From Caulobacter sp. Root655 (lineage in GTDB: Bacteria > Pseudomonadota > Alphaproteobacteria > Caulobacterales > Caulobacteraceae): DNA of 61,630 nt. The stretch is taken from contig NZ_LMHC01000003.1 of NCBI RefSeq assembly GCF_001427665.1, positions 15,019 to 76,648 on the forward strand, written 5' to 3'. The translations under genes and the position numbers were made by a program. Under the pieces are notes generated by a model, which did no database searches, was not told where the DNA came from, and saw only the letters and a program-made list of their open reading frames with translations. Positions 8,240 through 16,861 of the stretch are shown one piece after another (the first letter of the stretch is position 1; every line of letters starts with the position of its first letter).

Positions 8240-10507
8240 TCAGTTCTCCAGCCCCGCCTCGATCCGGCAGACCACGCCGTCCGGCTGGAAGTCGATATGC
8301 GCCTCGCCCGCCAGTTCCGAGGCCAAGCCCCGTTCGATCAGCCGCGAGCCGAAGCCTCGGCGGGTGGGCGGCGAGACCGGCGGGCCGCCGGTCTCGACCC
8401 AGGCCAGGGCCAGGCGCGGGGGGGCGGTCTCGACCGCCACGCTCCAGTCGATCCGCACCCGGCCGGTCGGGATCGACAGCGCCCCGTATTTCACCGCGTT
8501 GGTGGCCAGTTCGTGCAGGGCCATGGACAGCGACAGAGCCATGCGCGGCGTCAGCCGTACGGCCGGGCCGGTCAGGATGAAGCGCCCCGGCGCCCCGTGC
8601 AGCGCTTGCAACTGACCCAGAACGTCGGACAGCTCGGCGCCTTCCCAGTTCTCGCGGGTCAGCAGGTCGTGGGCCTCGGCCAGGGCGATGATCCGCGCCG
8701 TGAAGGCCTCCTGGGCCTGGGGCAGGGATCGAGCGGCGTGGAAGGTCTGGGCGGCGATCGCCTGGATCGTGGCCAGGGTGTTCTTCACCCGGTGGTTCAA
8801 TTCGTTGACCAGCAGCCGCAGGTGCAACTCGGCCTTCTTGCGCTCGGTGATGTCGACCGTGGCCCCGACCACGCGGATGCATTGCCCGGCCTCGTCGAAG
8901 ACGCCCTTGCCCTTGGCGGAGATCCAGCGCTCGACGGCGTCGTCGCGACCGATCGTGCGATACTCGACATCGATGCGTTCGCGGACCCCCGGCTCCATCG
9001 CGCGCCGCAGGACCGTCCGCACCGCCTCGCGATCTTCGGGATGCATCTGGGCATAGAAATCCTCGACCCTGGCGGGTGACCCGGGCGCCATGCCGAACAT
9101 CTCGTAGCCACGCTCGGAGGCGACGAGTTCGCCGGTGCGCGGGGTGTAGTCCCAGGTGCCGACATTGGCCGTGTCGACGGCCAGGGCCATGGTCGCTTCC
9201 TGCAGCAGCACGCGGGCGGCGGCGGCCTTGCGCTCGGTGACGTCGGAGACGACGCCGACGAAGCGCACGCAACGGCCGTTCGCGAAGAAGGCCCGGCCGA
9301 AGGTCTCCATCCAGCGCAGCGCGCCGTCGCCATGGCGCAGGATGCGGTATTCGCGGTTGATCGCGCCGTCGCTGGCCGGATCCATGGCCGCCCGGACGGC
9401 GTCCATCAAGGCGGGCAGGTCGTCGGGGTGGACCAGCCGCTCGAAGGCGTCGAGCGGGTTCTCGATCGAGCCCTGGGGCAGGCCGTAGAGTTCGCGGCAG
9501 CGCTTGTCCCAGTAGCGTTCGCCGGTCAGGGGGTTGTGATCCCAGCGGCCCATGCCCGCGGCGTCGACGGCGATGCGCAGGTCGGCCTCGGTGGCCTCCA
9601 GAGCGGCCTCCATCCGCTTGCGCTCGGTGATGTCGACCATCACGCCGCGATGGCGCACGGCCCAGCCCTTGGCGTCGCGATAGATCTGGCCGCGCGCCTG
9701 CACCCACTTCACCGAGCCGTCGGCCTGGACCAGCCGGTAGTCCTCGAGGAAATCCGACGTGGTCTTCAGCGCCGCGCGGCCCGAGGCCTGTATGCGAGCG
9801 TAGTCGTCGGGATGCACCGCCGCCGAGACCTCGGCGAAGGGCACGCCCTGGGCGGCGCGCTCCGGCGAGATGTTGTGGAAGGTGGCGTAGCGGGCGTCGG
9901 CATAGAGCTTGTCGGCGGCGATGTCCCAGTCCCAGGTTCCCACGCCGCTGGCCGCTTCCAGGGCCAGTTGGTAGCGCTCCTCGCTGGCCCGCAGATCCTG
10001 CTCGGCCCGTACCCGCCGCGTGGTGTCGGACAGGGCGATCAGCACCCCGCCCACCCCGCTGGGCGCGGCGGGGTCCGGCAACGGGCTGAGGCGGATGGTG
10101 AAATAGCCCTCGGTCACGGCCCCGCCGGGGTGCACCGTCGGCAGGAACAGGTCCTCGATGACCGTGCCCCCGCTCTGGCCGGCCAGCACCGCCCGTTCCG
10201 GGGCCTCGGAATCGACCGCCGACGAGGGCGGGGCTTCGGCGAAGGTCTTGCCCAGGGCCCAGGGGTGACGCTCGCCCAGCATCGGCGCGTAGGCGTCGTT
10301 GTAGATCAGCACCAGGTCCTGACCCCAGCGCAAGGCGGTGGGGAAGGTGCTGGCGACGATCATGTCGACCGCGAACCTCAGGCTGGGCGACCAGGTCTTC
10401 CGCGCGCCCAGCGGCGTCGTCGCCCAGTCGAACGCCCTTATCCGCGCATCCATGTCGAGGCGTGGCGGCTCCTGGATGGCGTGTCCTCGATCACGGGTAT
10501 CCATCAT
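8240..10507 (-). CDS. Multi-PAS HWE-family histidine kinase
   Basis: A 755-residue soluble sensor kinase without membrane spans. An N-terminal divergent PAS/GAF-like region (FDWATTPLGARKTWSPSLRF, a frequent start of such kinases) is followed by four PAS-PAC units, each closing with a variant of the DITERK motif. The kinase core is of the HWE type: LNHRVKNTLATIQAIA with phospho-acceptor His 572, and later the WVETGGPPV stretch giving the W-x-E of the family name, then GFGSRLIERGL. These kinases usually signal to single-domain or PhyR-type receivers; none is adjacent. The start at 10507 (first of two ATGs) has AAGGAA about eight bases upstream; the open frame upstream of it is unlike the family. 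Confidence 0.9.
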   Translation of the reverse strand: MMDTRDRGHAIQEPPRLDMDARIRAFDWATTPLGARKTWSPSLRFAVDMIVASTFPTALRWGQDLVLIYNDAYAPMLGERHPWALGKTFAEAPPSSAVDSEAPERAVLAGQSGGTVIEDLFLPTVHPGGAVTEGYFTIRLSPLPDPAAPSGVGGVLIALSDTTRRVRAEQDLRASEERYQLALEAASGVGTWDWDIAADKLYADARYATFHNISPERAAQGVPFAEVSAAVHPDDYARIQASGRAALKTTSDFLEDYRLVQADGSVKWVQARGQIYRDAKGWAVRHRGVMVDITERKRMEAALEATEADLRIAVDAAGMGRWDHNPLTGERYWDKRCRELYGLPQGSIENPLDAFERLVHPDDLPALMDAVRAAMDPASDGAINREYRILRHGDGALRWMETFGRAFFANGRCVRFVGVVSDVTERKAAAARVLLQEATMALAVDTANVGTWDYTPRTGELVASERGYEMFGMAPGSPARVEDFYAQMHPEDREAVRTVLRRAMEPGVRERIDVEYRTIGRDDAVERWISAKGKGVFDEAGQCIRVVGATVDITERKKAELHLRLLVNELNHRVKNTLATIQAIAAQTFHAARSLPQAQEAFTARIIALAEAHDLLTRENWEGAELSDVLGQLQALHGAPGRFILTGPAVRLTPRMALSLSMALHELATNAVKYGALSIPTGRVRIDWSVAVETAPPRLALAWVETGGPPVSPPTRRGFGSRLIERGLASELAGEAHIDFQPDGVVCRIEAGLEN

Positions 10508-10677
10508 GCCCGTGTTCCTTCCCGACCGTACTCGACCAGCAGGCGCAGCAGACCCCAAGCCGAGCGGGGTTTCAAGCCGCGCGGAGGTCGCACGGGAGCC
10601 TCGCCCAAAGAAAACGGCCGTTTCCACCCCTCAAGGTAGAAACGGCCGCGCTCTGATTGAGAGGGTGTCGAAAATGC

Positions 10678-12120
10678 TTAGTCGATCGGGTTCCAGCGCT
10701 GGTCGGCGGCGCCGTTGGCCCGCTTGGGACCGCGGAACTCGCCACCGGCCGCCGGCTTGGTCTGCGCCTGGCCTTGACCCCCGCCGTTGCGACCACGGTT
10801 CTGGCCGCCGGGCTTGGCCTGGCCATTGCCGCCGCCGCCATTGGCGCCGGCGCCGCCGGGACGGCCGCCACGGTTGCGCTGCTTGCGCAGCTCGGCCGGG
10901 ACGTTGTTGCGCGGGTCGGCGCGGCGCGGATCGACGTACTTCTCCGGCGGAGCCAGCTTGTCGGCCACGGCCGCGGCGGCCGCCAGGGTCTTGTCGTTGC
11001 GACGGTCGAAGGTCGGGATCGTCTGGCGGGTGGCCTTCTGGATGTCGCGCAGCAGGTTGCGTTCGTCATCGGCGCAGAAGCTGATGGCGACGCCTTCCTT
11101 GCCCTTGCGGGCGGTGCGGCCGATCCGGTGGACGTAGGATTCCGGCACGTTGGGCAGTTCGAAGTTGAACACGTGGCTGACGTCGTTGACGTCGATGCCG
11201 CGCGCCGCGATGTCGGTGGCGATCAGCGCCTTGACCTGGCCGGCCTTGAAGGCGGCCAGGGCGCGCTCGCGCTGGCCCTGGGTCTTGTCGCCGTGGATGG
11301 CCGCGGCCTCGATGCCGCTGGCGACCAGATACTTGGCCACCCGGTCGGCGCCGCGCTTGGTGCGGGTGAAGACGATCGAGCGCTCGACGCTCTTGTCGGC
11401 CAGCAGTTCGGCCAGCAGCGGACGCTTGCGCTGGGCTTCGATGAAGATCAGCGACTGGTCGATGCGCTCGACCGTGGTGGCCGAGGGGGTGATCGCCACC
11501 TGGGCCGGGTTCTTCAGCAGTTCGCCGGCCAGCTTGCCGATCTCCGACGGCATGGTGGCCGAGAAGAACAGGTTCTGGCGTTCCTTGGGCAACTGGCTGG
11601 CGATCTTGCGGATCGGCACCACGAAGCCCAGGTCCAGCATCTGGTCGGCTTCGTCGAGCACGAAGATCTCGACGCCGTTCAGGTGGGCGGACTTTTCGCC
11701 CAGGTGGTCCATCAGGCGGCCCGGGGTGGCCACGACCACGTCGACGCCGGCCGCCAGGGCCTTCATCTGCGGGCCGTACTTCACGCCGCCGAAGATGGTG
11801 GCGACGGTCAGGCCCATGTGCTTGCCGTAGTCGCGGAAGCTTTCGGCGATTTGCGTCGCCAGTTCGCGGGTCGGGGAGAGGACCAGGCAGCGGAAGCCGC
11901 GACGCGGGGCCGGCTTCTTGTCCTCGGCCAGGCGATGCAGGATCGGCAGGGCGAAGGCGGCGGTCTTGCCGGTGCCGGTCTGGGCGATGCCCAGCAGGTC
12001 GCGGCCGCTCATGACCAGCGGGATGGCTTGCGCCTGGATCGGGGTGGGCGTGGTGTAGCCCTTGTCGGTCAGCGCCTTCAGCAGCGGTTTGGCGAGGGCG
12101 AGATCGGTGAATTGAGTCAA
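10678..12120 (-). CDS. DEAD-box ATP-dependent RNA helicase (RhlE-like)
   Basis: A 480-residue DEAD-box helicase. Motifs appear in order: the Q motif FTDLALAKPLLKALTDKGYTTPTPIQAQAIP, motif I AQTGTGKTAAF, Ia PTRELATQI, Ib TPGRLMD, II VLDEADQML, III FFSATMPSE, IV SIVFTRTKRGAD, V ALIATDIAARGID and VI YVHRIGRTARKGKEG. After residue 380 the tail is low-complexity, rich in Gly, Asn, Arg and Gln (RNRGGRPGGAGANGGGGNGQ), typical of RNA-binding or condensate-forming helicase tails. I choose the TTG at 12120 (TQFTDLAL) because the helicase core begins there and GAGAG lies upstream. An in-frame ATG at 12213 would add 31 residues unlike the family. Likely role in ribosome assembly or RNA turnover at low temperature, inferred from the family. 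Confidence 0.9.
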   Translation of the reverse strand: MTQFTDLALAKPLLKALTDKGYTTPTPIQAQAIPLVMSGRDLLGIAQTGTGKTAAFALPILHRLAEDKKPAPRRGFRCLVLSPTRELATQIAESFRDYGKHMGLTVATIFGGVKYGPQMKALAAGVDVVVATPGRLMDHLGEKSAHLNGVEIFVLDEADQMLDLGFVVPIRKIASQLPKERQNLFFSATMPSEIGKLAGELLKNPAQVAITPSATTVERIDQSLIFIEAQRKRPLLAELLADKSVERSIVFTRTKRGADRVAKYLVASGIEAAAIHGDKTQGQRERALAAFKAGQVKALIATDIAARGIDVNDVSHVFNFELPNVPESYVHRIGRTARKGKEGVAISFCADDERNLLRDIQKATRQTIPTFDRRNDKTLAAAAAVADKLAPPEKYVDPRRADPRNNVPAELRKQRNRGGRPGGAGANGGGGNGQAKPGGQNRGRNGGGQGQAQTKPAAGGEFRGPKRANGAADQRWNPID

Positions 12121-12377
12121 GTTATGTGTCTCTCGTGCAGCCGCGCAGCGGCGCATGCGATCCTCGCACGGCTCGCCTGGCGGCGGGTCGGTGGGGAGCG
12201 CCCCGCGTGACACGGGCGGTCTGATGAGAAGCGTTCAGGGTGCTCGACAGGCTGGACCAGACAGGTCCCTCACGCGGCTGGAGCACCGATAGCGCCAGAC
12301 GGCGCAGGCCCTAGATCGTTTATTGCAGGTGCGAAGTCAAGGGCGGGCCCAAGAACGGCAAGGATTTGCGGCGTTTC

Positions 12378-12404
12378 AAACCCTCTCCCATGGGGAGAGG
12401 GTTT
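12378..12404. repeat. Short palindrome upstream of mutT
   Basis: The sequence aaaccctctccc, at, ggggagagggttt is a near-perfect inverted repeat, sharing the ccctctccc / gggagaggg core with the repeats at 35911 and 56036. It sits 46 bases upstream of the mutT start. Confidence 0.6.
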
Positions 12405-12449
12405 CACGACGGCTTGCCAAGCGCCGCGACGCGTTGGACTAAGGCTCTC

Positions 12450-12866
12450 ATGACCCAGCCCCTCCACAAGCCCACCGTCCTCGTCGCCGCCGCCGCCCTG
12501 ATCGACGTCGACGGGCGGGTGCTGATCTGCCAGCGGCCGCAGGGCAAGTCGCTGGCCGGGCTGTGGGAGTTTCCCGGCGGCAAGGTCGAGCCGGGCGAGA
12601 CCCCCGAGCAGTGCCTGATCCGCGAGCTCGACGAGGAACTGGGGATCAAGGTGGCCCAGGCCTGCCTGGCGCCGTTCGTCTTCGCCTCGCACACCTACGA
12701 GTCGTTCCACCTGCTGATGCCGCTCTACCTGCTGCGGCGCTGGGAAGGCTTCGTGACCGCTCGGGAGCACGAGGCGCTGAAGTGGGTGAAGCCCGACCAA
12801 CTGGCGGACTACCCGATGCCGCCGGCCGACCTGCCGCTGATCGCCTGGCTGCGGGATCTGTTGTGA
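12450..12866 (+). CDS. mutT: Nudix hydrolase, MutT-type 8-oxo-dGTP diphosphatase
   Basis: A 138-residue Nudix protein that probably hydrolyses 8-oxo-dGTP to the monophosphate, keeping oxidised guanine out of DNA. The Nudix box begins GGKVEPGETPEQC and continues LIRELDEELGI near residues 47-70, with the RELxEELG catalytic helix intact. QRPQGKSLAGLWEFPGGK before it is characteristic of MutT rather than other Nudix families. The start at 12450 (MTQPLHKPTVLVAAAALI) is preferred over an upstream ATG lying in repeat DNA. It converges on the methyltransferase gene, with a terminator-like hairpin between. Confidence 0.9.
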   Translation: MTQPLHKPTVLVAAAALIDVDGRVLICQRPQGKSLAGLWEFPGGKVEPGETPEQCLIRELDEELGIKVAQACLAPFVFASHTYESFHLLMPLYLLRRWEGFVTAREHEALKWVKPDQLADYPMPPADLPLIAWLRDLL

Positions 12867-12884
12867 GGGGCTGATCCCACATTT

Positions 12885-12916
12885 CCGCTCATCCCGGCAT
12901 TCGCCGGGATGAGCGG
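12885..12916. terminator. Bidirectional terminator-like hairpin
   Basis: A perfect 14-base stem (ccgctcatcccggc / gccgggatgagcgg) around a 4-base loop, followed by a short T run on the plus strand. It lies between the convergent mutT and methyltransferase genes. It is also the minimal form of the CTCATCCCGGC repeat family seen at 16231, 30649 and 40266. Confidence 0.65.
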
Positions 12917-12920
12917 AGTT

Positions 12921-13853
12921 TTAGCGGCCCCCCGCCTTGTCCCCCGCGGGTCGCTCCACCGTGCCCAGAGCGTCCGCCAGCCGCATCTTGGCCGAGCCCG
13001 GCCGCAGCGGCTTTTGCTGGCTTTCGTGCGGCGCCCAGCCCGTCACGGTGACGATCTCGAAGGTGGCGGGCACGCGGCCGTCGGGCTCGGCGAAGCGCTC
13101 CTGGTAGAGTTCCATGGCCCGGAACAGCACCTTGCGGCTCAAGGGCTTGCGCGATCGGTCGATCAGCACGCTGGTCTCGCCCATGGCCCGCAGGTCCTTG
13201 AGCAGGGCCAGCGGATGGGCGTAGCGCACCTTGACCCGGTCGACGTCGGCGACGGGCAGGGCGAAACCGGCCCGCTGCAGCAGGCCGGCCGCGTCGATGG
13301 CGTCGGCGAAGGGGGAAACGCGCAGCGACGCGCCGCCGCTGACCTCGTCCTCGGCGGCCAGCAGGGCCTGGCGCAGCTCGGTCAGGGTGGCCCCGCCGAA
13401 CAGCGCGCCGACGAACAGGCCGTCCGGGCGCAGGGCGCGGCGGATCTGGATCAGGGCCCCGACCAGGTCGTTGGTCCAGTGCAAGGCCAGGGTCGAGACC
13501 GCCAGGTCGATCGTGGCGTCGCCGAACGGCAGGCGCTCCTCGTCGGCGACCAGGCGAAGGCCATCCCCATCTCCTCGCGGGAGGCCGGCCAGCATCCGTT
13601 CCGAAAGGTCGGTCTGGATCAGCAGCCCGACCTTTTCGCGAGCGTCGCTGAGCGCCAGGGCCCGGGCGAAGGCCCCGTCGCGCGCGCCGAGGTCGACGGC
13701 GACCGGAAACTCCCGCAGGATCGCCTCCAGCCGCATCACCGCGTCCTCCGCCGCCCGCGCCTTCAGAAAGCCGGCGGCCGGGAAGCCGGGGGCGGCGCGG
13801 TCGAGACGGGCGCGCAGCAGGGCGCGGTCGAAGAGCAGGGGCGAGTGGGTCAT
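12921..13853 (-). CDS. SAM-dependent methyltransferase (NDUFAF5/BioC-like)
   Basis: A 310-residue class I methyltransferase. The SAM site motif is VAVDLGARDGAFARALA near residues 50-67, followed by the acidic strand end LLIQTDLSERML and motif IV region DLAVSTLALHWTNDLVGAL. The whole matches the alphaproteobacterial relatives of mitochondrial NDUFAF5 (C20orf7), a complex I assembly factor; in bacteria the substrate is not established, and BioC-like annotation is also common. The family and the neighbours comF, grxC and nitrilase form a recurrent alphaproteobacterial neighbourhood. The ATG at 13853 overlaps the divergent comF start by two bases. Confidence 0.85.
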   Translation of the reverse strand: MTHSPLLFDRALLRARLDRAAPGFPAAGFLKARAAEDAVMRLEAILREFPVAVDLGARDGAFARALALSDAREKVGLLIQTDLSERMLAGLPRGDGDGLRLVADEERLPFGDATIDLAVSTLALHWTNDLVGALIQIRRALRPDGLFVGALFGGATLTELRQALLAAEDEVSGGASLRVSPFADAIDAAGLLQRAGFALPVADVDRVKVRYAHPLALLKDLRAMGETSVLIDRSRKPLSRKVLFRAMELYQERFAEPDGRVPATFEIVTVTGWAPHESQQKPLRPGSAKMRLADALGTVERPAGDKAGGR

Positions 13854-14643
13854 GCAGGCGCAAGATGGGGCTTCTCGCGCGGCATGGAAACCTTTTGCGA
13901 AACCTCATCCTCGCCTGACGGCGTTCGCCCAGGGGCTGCTGGACCTGGTCCTGCCGCCGCGCGCCTTCGACGGGGCCGCCGCCCTGACCGCCGGACTGTC
14001 GGCCCAGGCCTGGAACCGCATCACCTTCCTGGACGGCCCGGTCTGCGACGGCTGCGGCGCGGCCTTCGCCTATGACGCCGGCGAGGTCCGCTGCGCCTTG
14101 TGTCAGACCAGAACCCGCGCCTTCGCCCGCGCCCGGGCCGCCTGCCTCTATGACGAGCATTCGCGCGACCTGATCCTCAAGCTCAAGCACGCCGACCGCA
14201 CCGACCTGTCGGGCCTGTTCGCCCGCTGGCTGTCGCGGGCGGCGAGCGACCTGCTGGACGAGGCCCAGGCGGTGGTTCCCGTGCCGATGCACCCGGCGCG
14301 CCTGTTCAAGCGCCGCTACAACCAGGCCGCCGAGATCGCCCGGCCGCTGTGCGCGATGACTGGCCGCCCCTACCTGGCCGACGTCCTGGTGCGCCGGCGC
14401 GACACCGACAGCCAGGGCGGCAAGTCGGCCACGGGCCGCCGCCGCAACGTCGCCGCCGCCTTCGCCGTCCCCGAGGCGCGCCGCCACCAGGTGGCCGGCC
14501 GCAAGGTGCTGCTGATCGACGACGTCCTGACCACCGGCGCCACCGCCGAGGGCTGCGCCCGGGCCCTGCTGGCGGCCGGCGCGGCCCAGGTGACCCTGGC
14601 GGTGGTCGCGCGCGTTTCAGAAATGCAGGCGCGTCCTATATGA
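13852..14643 (+). CDS. comF: ComF family phosphoribosyltransferase-like protein
   Basis: A 263-residue ComF-type protein. It has an N-terminal zinc-finger-like part (CDGCGAAFAYDAGEVRCALC near residues 65-84, four cysteines) and a C-terminal type I phosphoribosyltransferase fold with the PRPP loop VLLIDDVLTTGATAEG near 222-237. ComF proteins act in natural DNA uptake in several bacteria, but in alphaproteobacteria the role is not settled. I use the ATG at 13852 (MQAQDGASRA); a later start near LTAFAQGLLDLVLPP is possible since the first 20 residues are unlike the family. It is divergent from the methyltransferase and followed 31 bases later by grxC. Confidence 0.85.
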   Translation: MQAQDGASRAAWKPFAKPHPRLTAFAQGLLDLVLPPRAFDGAAALTAGLSAQAWNRITFLDGPVCDGCGAAFAYDAGEVRCALCQTRTRAFARARAACLYDEHSRDLILKLKHADRTDLSGLFARWLSRAASDLLDEAQAVVPVPMHPARLFKRRYNQAAEIARPLCAMTGRPYLADVLVRRRDTDSQGGKSATGRRRNVAAAFAVPEARRHQVAGRKVLLIDDVLTTGATAEGCARALLAAGAAQVTLAVVARVSEMQARPI

Positions 14644-14674
14644 GGACGGAAACGATTCCTGTTACGGATCCACC

Positions 14675-14929
14675 ATGGCCAAGGTCACCATCTACACCCG
14701 CCCGTTCTGCGGCTACTGCGCCCGCGCCCTGAAGCTGCTCAACGACAAGGGCGCCGACTTCACCGAGGTCGAGGCCGGCATGGATCCCAAGCTGCGCAAG
14801 GAGATGATGGACCGCTCGGGCCGCACCACCTTCCCGCAGATCTTCGTCGGCGAGCAGCATATCGGCGGCTGCGACGACATGTTCGCGCTGGAGCGCGAGG
14901 GCAAGCTGGACGCCCTGCTGGCCGCATGA
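14675..14929 (+). CDS. grxC: Glutaredoxin 3
   Basis: An 84-residue dithiol glutaredoxin that reduces disulfides using glutathione. The active site is CGYC at residues 12-15, a variant of CPYC, after the typical MAKVTIYTRPF start. The glutathione-binding TTFPQIFVGEQHIGGCDD follows, with the cis-proline and GG motifs intact. The length is normal for GrxC. Its stop overlaps the next start as ATGA, so it is probably co-translated with the amidase, whose substrate in relatives is a damaged form of glutathione. Confidence 0.95.
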   Translation: MAKVTIYTRPFCGYCARALKLLNDKGADFTEVEAGMDPKLRKEMMDRSGRTTFPQIFVGEQHIGGCDDMFALEREGKLDALLAA

Positions 14930-15759
14930 CGAGCGCTGCCCCCTTGCGCGTCGGCCTGGTCCAGACCCGCACGCCCGCGACCCACGCCGCGGCGCTGGCC
15001 CACGTGGCTCCGCTGGTCCGCGAGGCGGCGGCGCTGGGCGCCCGGTTCATCCTGACGCCCGAGGGGACCAACGTCCTGCAGAAGGACCGCGAGCGGCTGC
15101 TGCCGACCCTGGCGCCGCTGGAAGAAGACTCGGTGGTCCTGGGCCTACGCGACCTGGCCCGCGAGCTTTCCGTCTGGATCGACGTCGGTTCGGCCCTGGT
15201 CCAGCGCCAGGACGGCAAGGCGGCGAACAGGCAGGCGGTGATCGACCCGACCGGGGCGATCGTCGCGACCTACGACAAGCTGCACATGTTCGACGTCGAC
15301 CTGCCCACCGGTGAAACGGCGCGGGAATCGGCGACCTACGAGCCCGGCCAGCGGGCCACGGTGGTGGAGACGCCGCTGGGCATGTTCGGCCTGACCATCT
15401 GCTACGACATGCGGTTTCCGGCCCTCTACCGGGCCCTGGCGCTGGGCGGGGCGAAGATCCTCACCGTCCCCGCCGCCTTCACCCGGCCGACCGGCGAGGC
15501 GCACTGGGACATCCTGCTGCGAGCCCGGGCCATCGAGACCGGCTCGTTCGTGCTGGCCGCCGCCCAGGGCGGTTTCCACGAGGACGGCCGCGGCACCTGG
15601 GGCCGGTCGATGGTGGTCGGGCCGTGGGGCGAGGTGCTTGGAAAGCTTGACCACGACGAGCCGGGCGTGTTGATCGCCGATCTCGATCTCGCGGCCGCCG
15701 ACCGGGCCCGGGCGGCCATCCCGGCCTTGAAGAACGCCCGTGCATTCACGGGTCCCTGA
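14926..15759 (+). CDS. Carbon-nitrogen hydrolase (Nit1-like deaminated glutathione amidase)
   Basis: A 277-residue nitrilase-superfamily hydrolase. The catalytic triad is visible: Glu 46 (FILTPEGTN), Lys 118 (TYDKLHMFDVDLP) and Cys 159 (LTICYDMRFPALYR). The KLHMFDVD and ICYDMRFP motifs are those of the Nit1/NitFhit branch, whose members hydrolyse deaminated glutathione, a repair function that fits translational coupling to a glutaredoxin. The length is typical. The four-base overlap with grxC decides the start. Confidence 0.9.
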   Translation: MTSAAPLRVGLVQTRTPATHAAALAHVAPLVREAAALGARFILTPEGTNVLQKDRERLLPTLAPLEEDSVVLGLRDLARELSVWIDVGSALVQRQDGKAANRQAVIDPTGAIVATYDKLHMFDVDLPTGETARESATYEPGQRATVVETPLGMFGLTICYDMRFPALYRALALGGAKILTVPAAFTRPTGEAHWDILLRARAIETGSFVLAAAQGGFHEDGRGTWGRSMVVGPWGEVLGKLDHDEPGVLIADLDLAAADRARAAIPALKNARAFTGP

Positions 15760-15774
15760 CCCCATCTAAGAGAC

Positions 15775-16209
15775 ATGATCAAGTACGCGCTCAGCTGCGA
15801 TCACGACCATGCGTTCGAAGGGTGGTTCGGCTCGTCGTCGGACTATGACGACCAGGCCGCGCGCGGGCTGGTGGACTGTCCGGTCTGCGGCTCCAAGGCC
15901 GTGCGCAAGCAGATCATGTCGCCGTCGGTGGTGGGGACCAAGGCCCGGAAGGCCGCGCCCGAGCCGAGCGCCCAGATGCGCGAGATGATGAACACCGCCC
16001 TGGGCGAGATGCGCCGGCAGGTCGAGGATAATTTCGACTATGTCGGCGACCGCTTCGCCAAGGAGGCGCGCGACATCCACGACGGCAAGTCCGAGGATCG
16101 CGGCATCTACGGCGAGGCCTCGCCCACCGAGGTCAAGGCGCTGGTCGAGGACGGCATCCGCATCGCGCCCCTGCCGCCGGCCGCGCCGAAGAAGAGCGAA
16201 GTGAACTAG
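15775..16209 (+). CDS. DUF1178 family protein
   Basis: A 144-residue protein of unknown function in the DUF1178 family. The conserved N-terminus is MIKYALSCDHDHAFEGWFGSSSDYD, followed by VDCPVCGSKAVRKQIMSPSVV; the two Cys pairs suggest a zinc-binding site like that of FmdB-type regulators, an inference. The middle is helical with many charges. It follows the amidase by 15 bases and ends the grxC-amidase operon; the family is commonly found in this position in alphaproteobacteria. Confidence 0.9.
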   Translation: MIKYALSCDHDHAFEGWFGSSSDYDDQAARGLVDCPVCGSKAVRKQIMSPSVVGTKARKAAPEPSAQMREMMNTALGEMRRQVEDNFDYVGDRFAKEARDIHDGKSEDRGIYGEASPTEVKALVEDGIRIAPLPPAAPKKSEVN

Positions 16210-16230
16210 GGTTTTCCTGAACCCAGAACA

Positions 16231-16336
16231 CCGCTCATCCCGGCGAAAGCCGGGACCCAAGCTGATTGTCCAGACAAGGCTCTGAGCCAGCAACCGCATG
16301 CACCGCTTGGGTCCCGGCTTTCGCCGGGATGAGCGG
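16231..16336. repeat. Palindromic repeat, CTCATCCCGGC family
   Basis: The outer arms ccgctcatcccggcgaaagc and gctttcgccgggatgagcgg are exact reverse complements; the next bases (cgggacccaagc / gcttgggtcccg) extend the match to over 30. A central segment of about 40 bases is unpaired. Copies of this family lie at 30649 and 40266, with a minimal form at 12885. It follows DUF1178 and may also end transcription. Confidence 0.85.
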
Positions 16337-16402
16337 ACGTGTGGGGACACGAAAAAGGGGACGGTTGCCCGTCCCCTTGTCCGTTCGCGGCCGTGGAGCC
16401 GC

Positions 16403-16714
16403 CTAGTAGTAGCGGTACTCGTAGTGGCAGTTGTTCTTCTTGGAATTGTGCTTGGCGATCTGGTTGCCGGCGACCGCGCCGACCACGCCGCCGAGCACGG
16501 CGCCTTCGGTCTTGTTGCCCTTGCCGGCGACGACGGCGCCGAGCGTGCCGCCGGTCAGGCCGCCGACCACGGTGCCCTTGTTACGGGCGCTCTTGGTGCT
16601 CTTGCACACCCACACCTTGTGACGGGTCTGAGCTTCGGCGGCGGTGACGGCGATCGTGGACGCCGTGAAGCCGAGAGCGACGACGACGGCGAGAGTTTTC
16701 AACTGGGCGCGCAT
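16403..16714 (-). CDS. Secreted glycine-zipper protein
   Basis: 103 residues. A signal peptide covers about 1-28 (VVVALGFTASTIAVTAAEAQ, likely cut after AEA or AQ). A basic stretch with one Cys follows, then a glycine-zipper segment of about 45 residues (GTVVGGLTGGTLGAVVAGKG then GAVLGGVVGAVAGNQIAKH), and a Tyr-rich end (NCHYEYRYY). Glycine zippers of the 17-kDa antigen / YMGG type can insert in the outer membrane or oligomerise. The same pattern recurs in the genes at 16862 and 23569. Probably periplasmic or outer-membrane associated; role unknown. Confidence 0.85.
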   Translation of the reverse strand: MRAQLKTLAVVVALGFTASTIAVTAAEAQTRHKVWVCKSTKSARNKGTVVGGLTGGTLGAVVAGKGNKTEGAVLGGVVGAVAGNQIAKHNSKKNNCHYEYRYY

Positions 16715-16861
16715 GGCGTCCTCCGTTTCTGGTGTTTGTCCTCGAACTCAAGAACGCTCAAGCTTCTCTTGGGTTCGCTTTTATCCGCGGCCCATTGTCG
16801 GAAATTCGACCTGAACGGGAGATGAAACGGCGACGCCGTCGCCGTTCACCCCGCCGCCCGT

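Noticed and set aside
13231..13851. Upstream extension of the comF frame
   Set aside because: It is antisense to the methyltransferase gene; the real protein begins at 13852 or slightly later.
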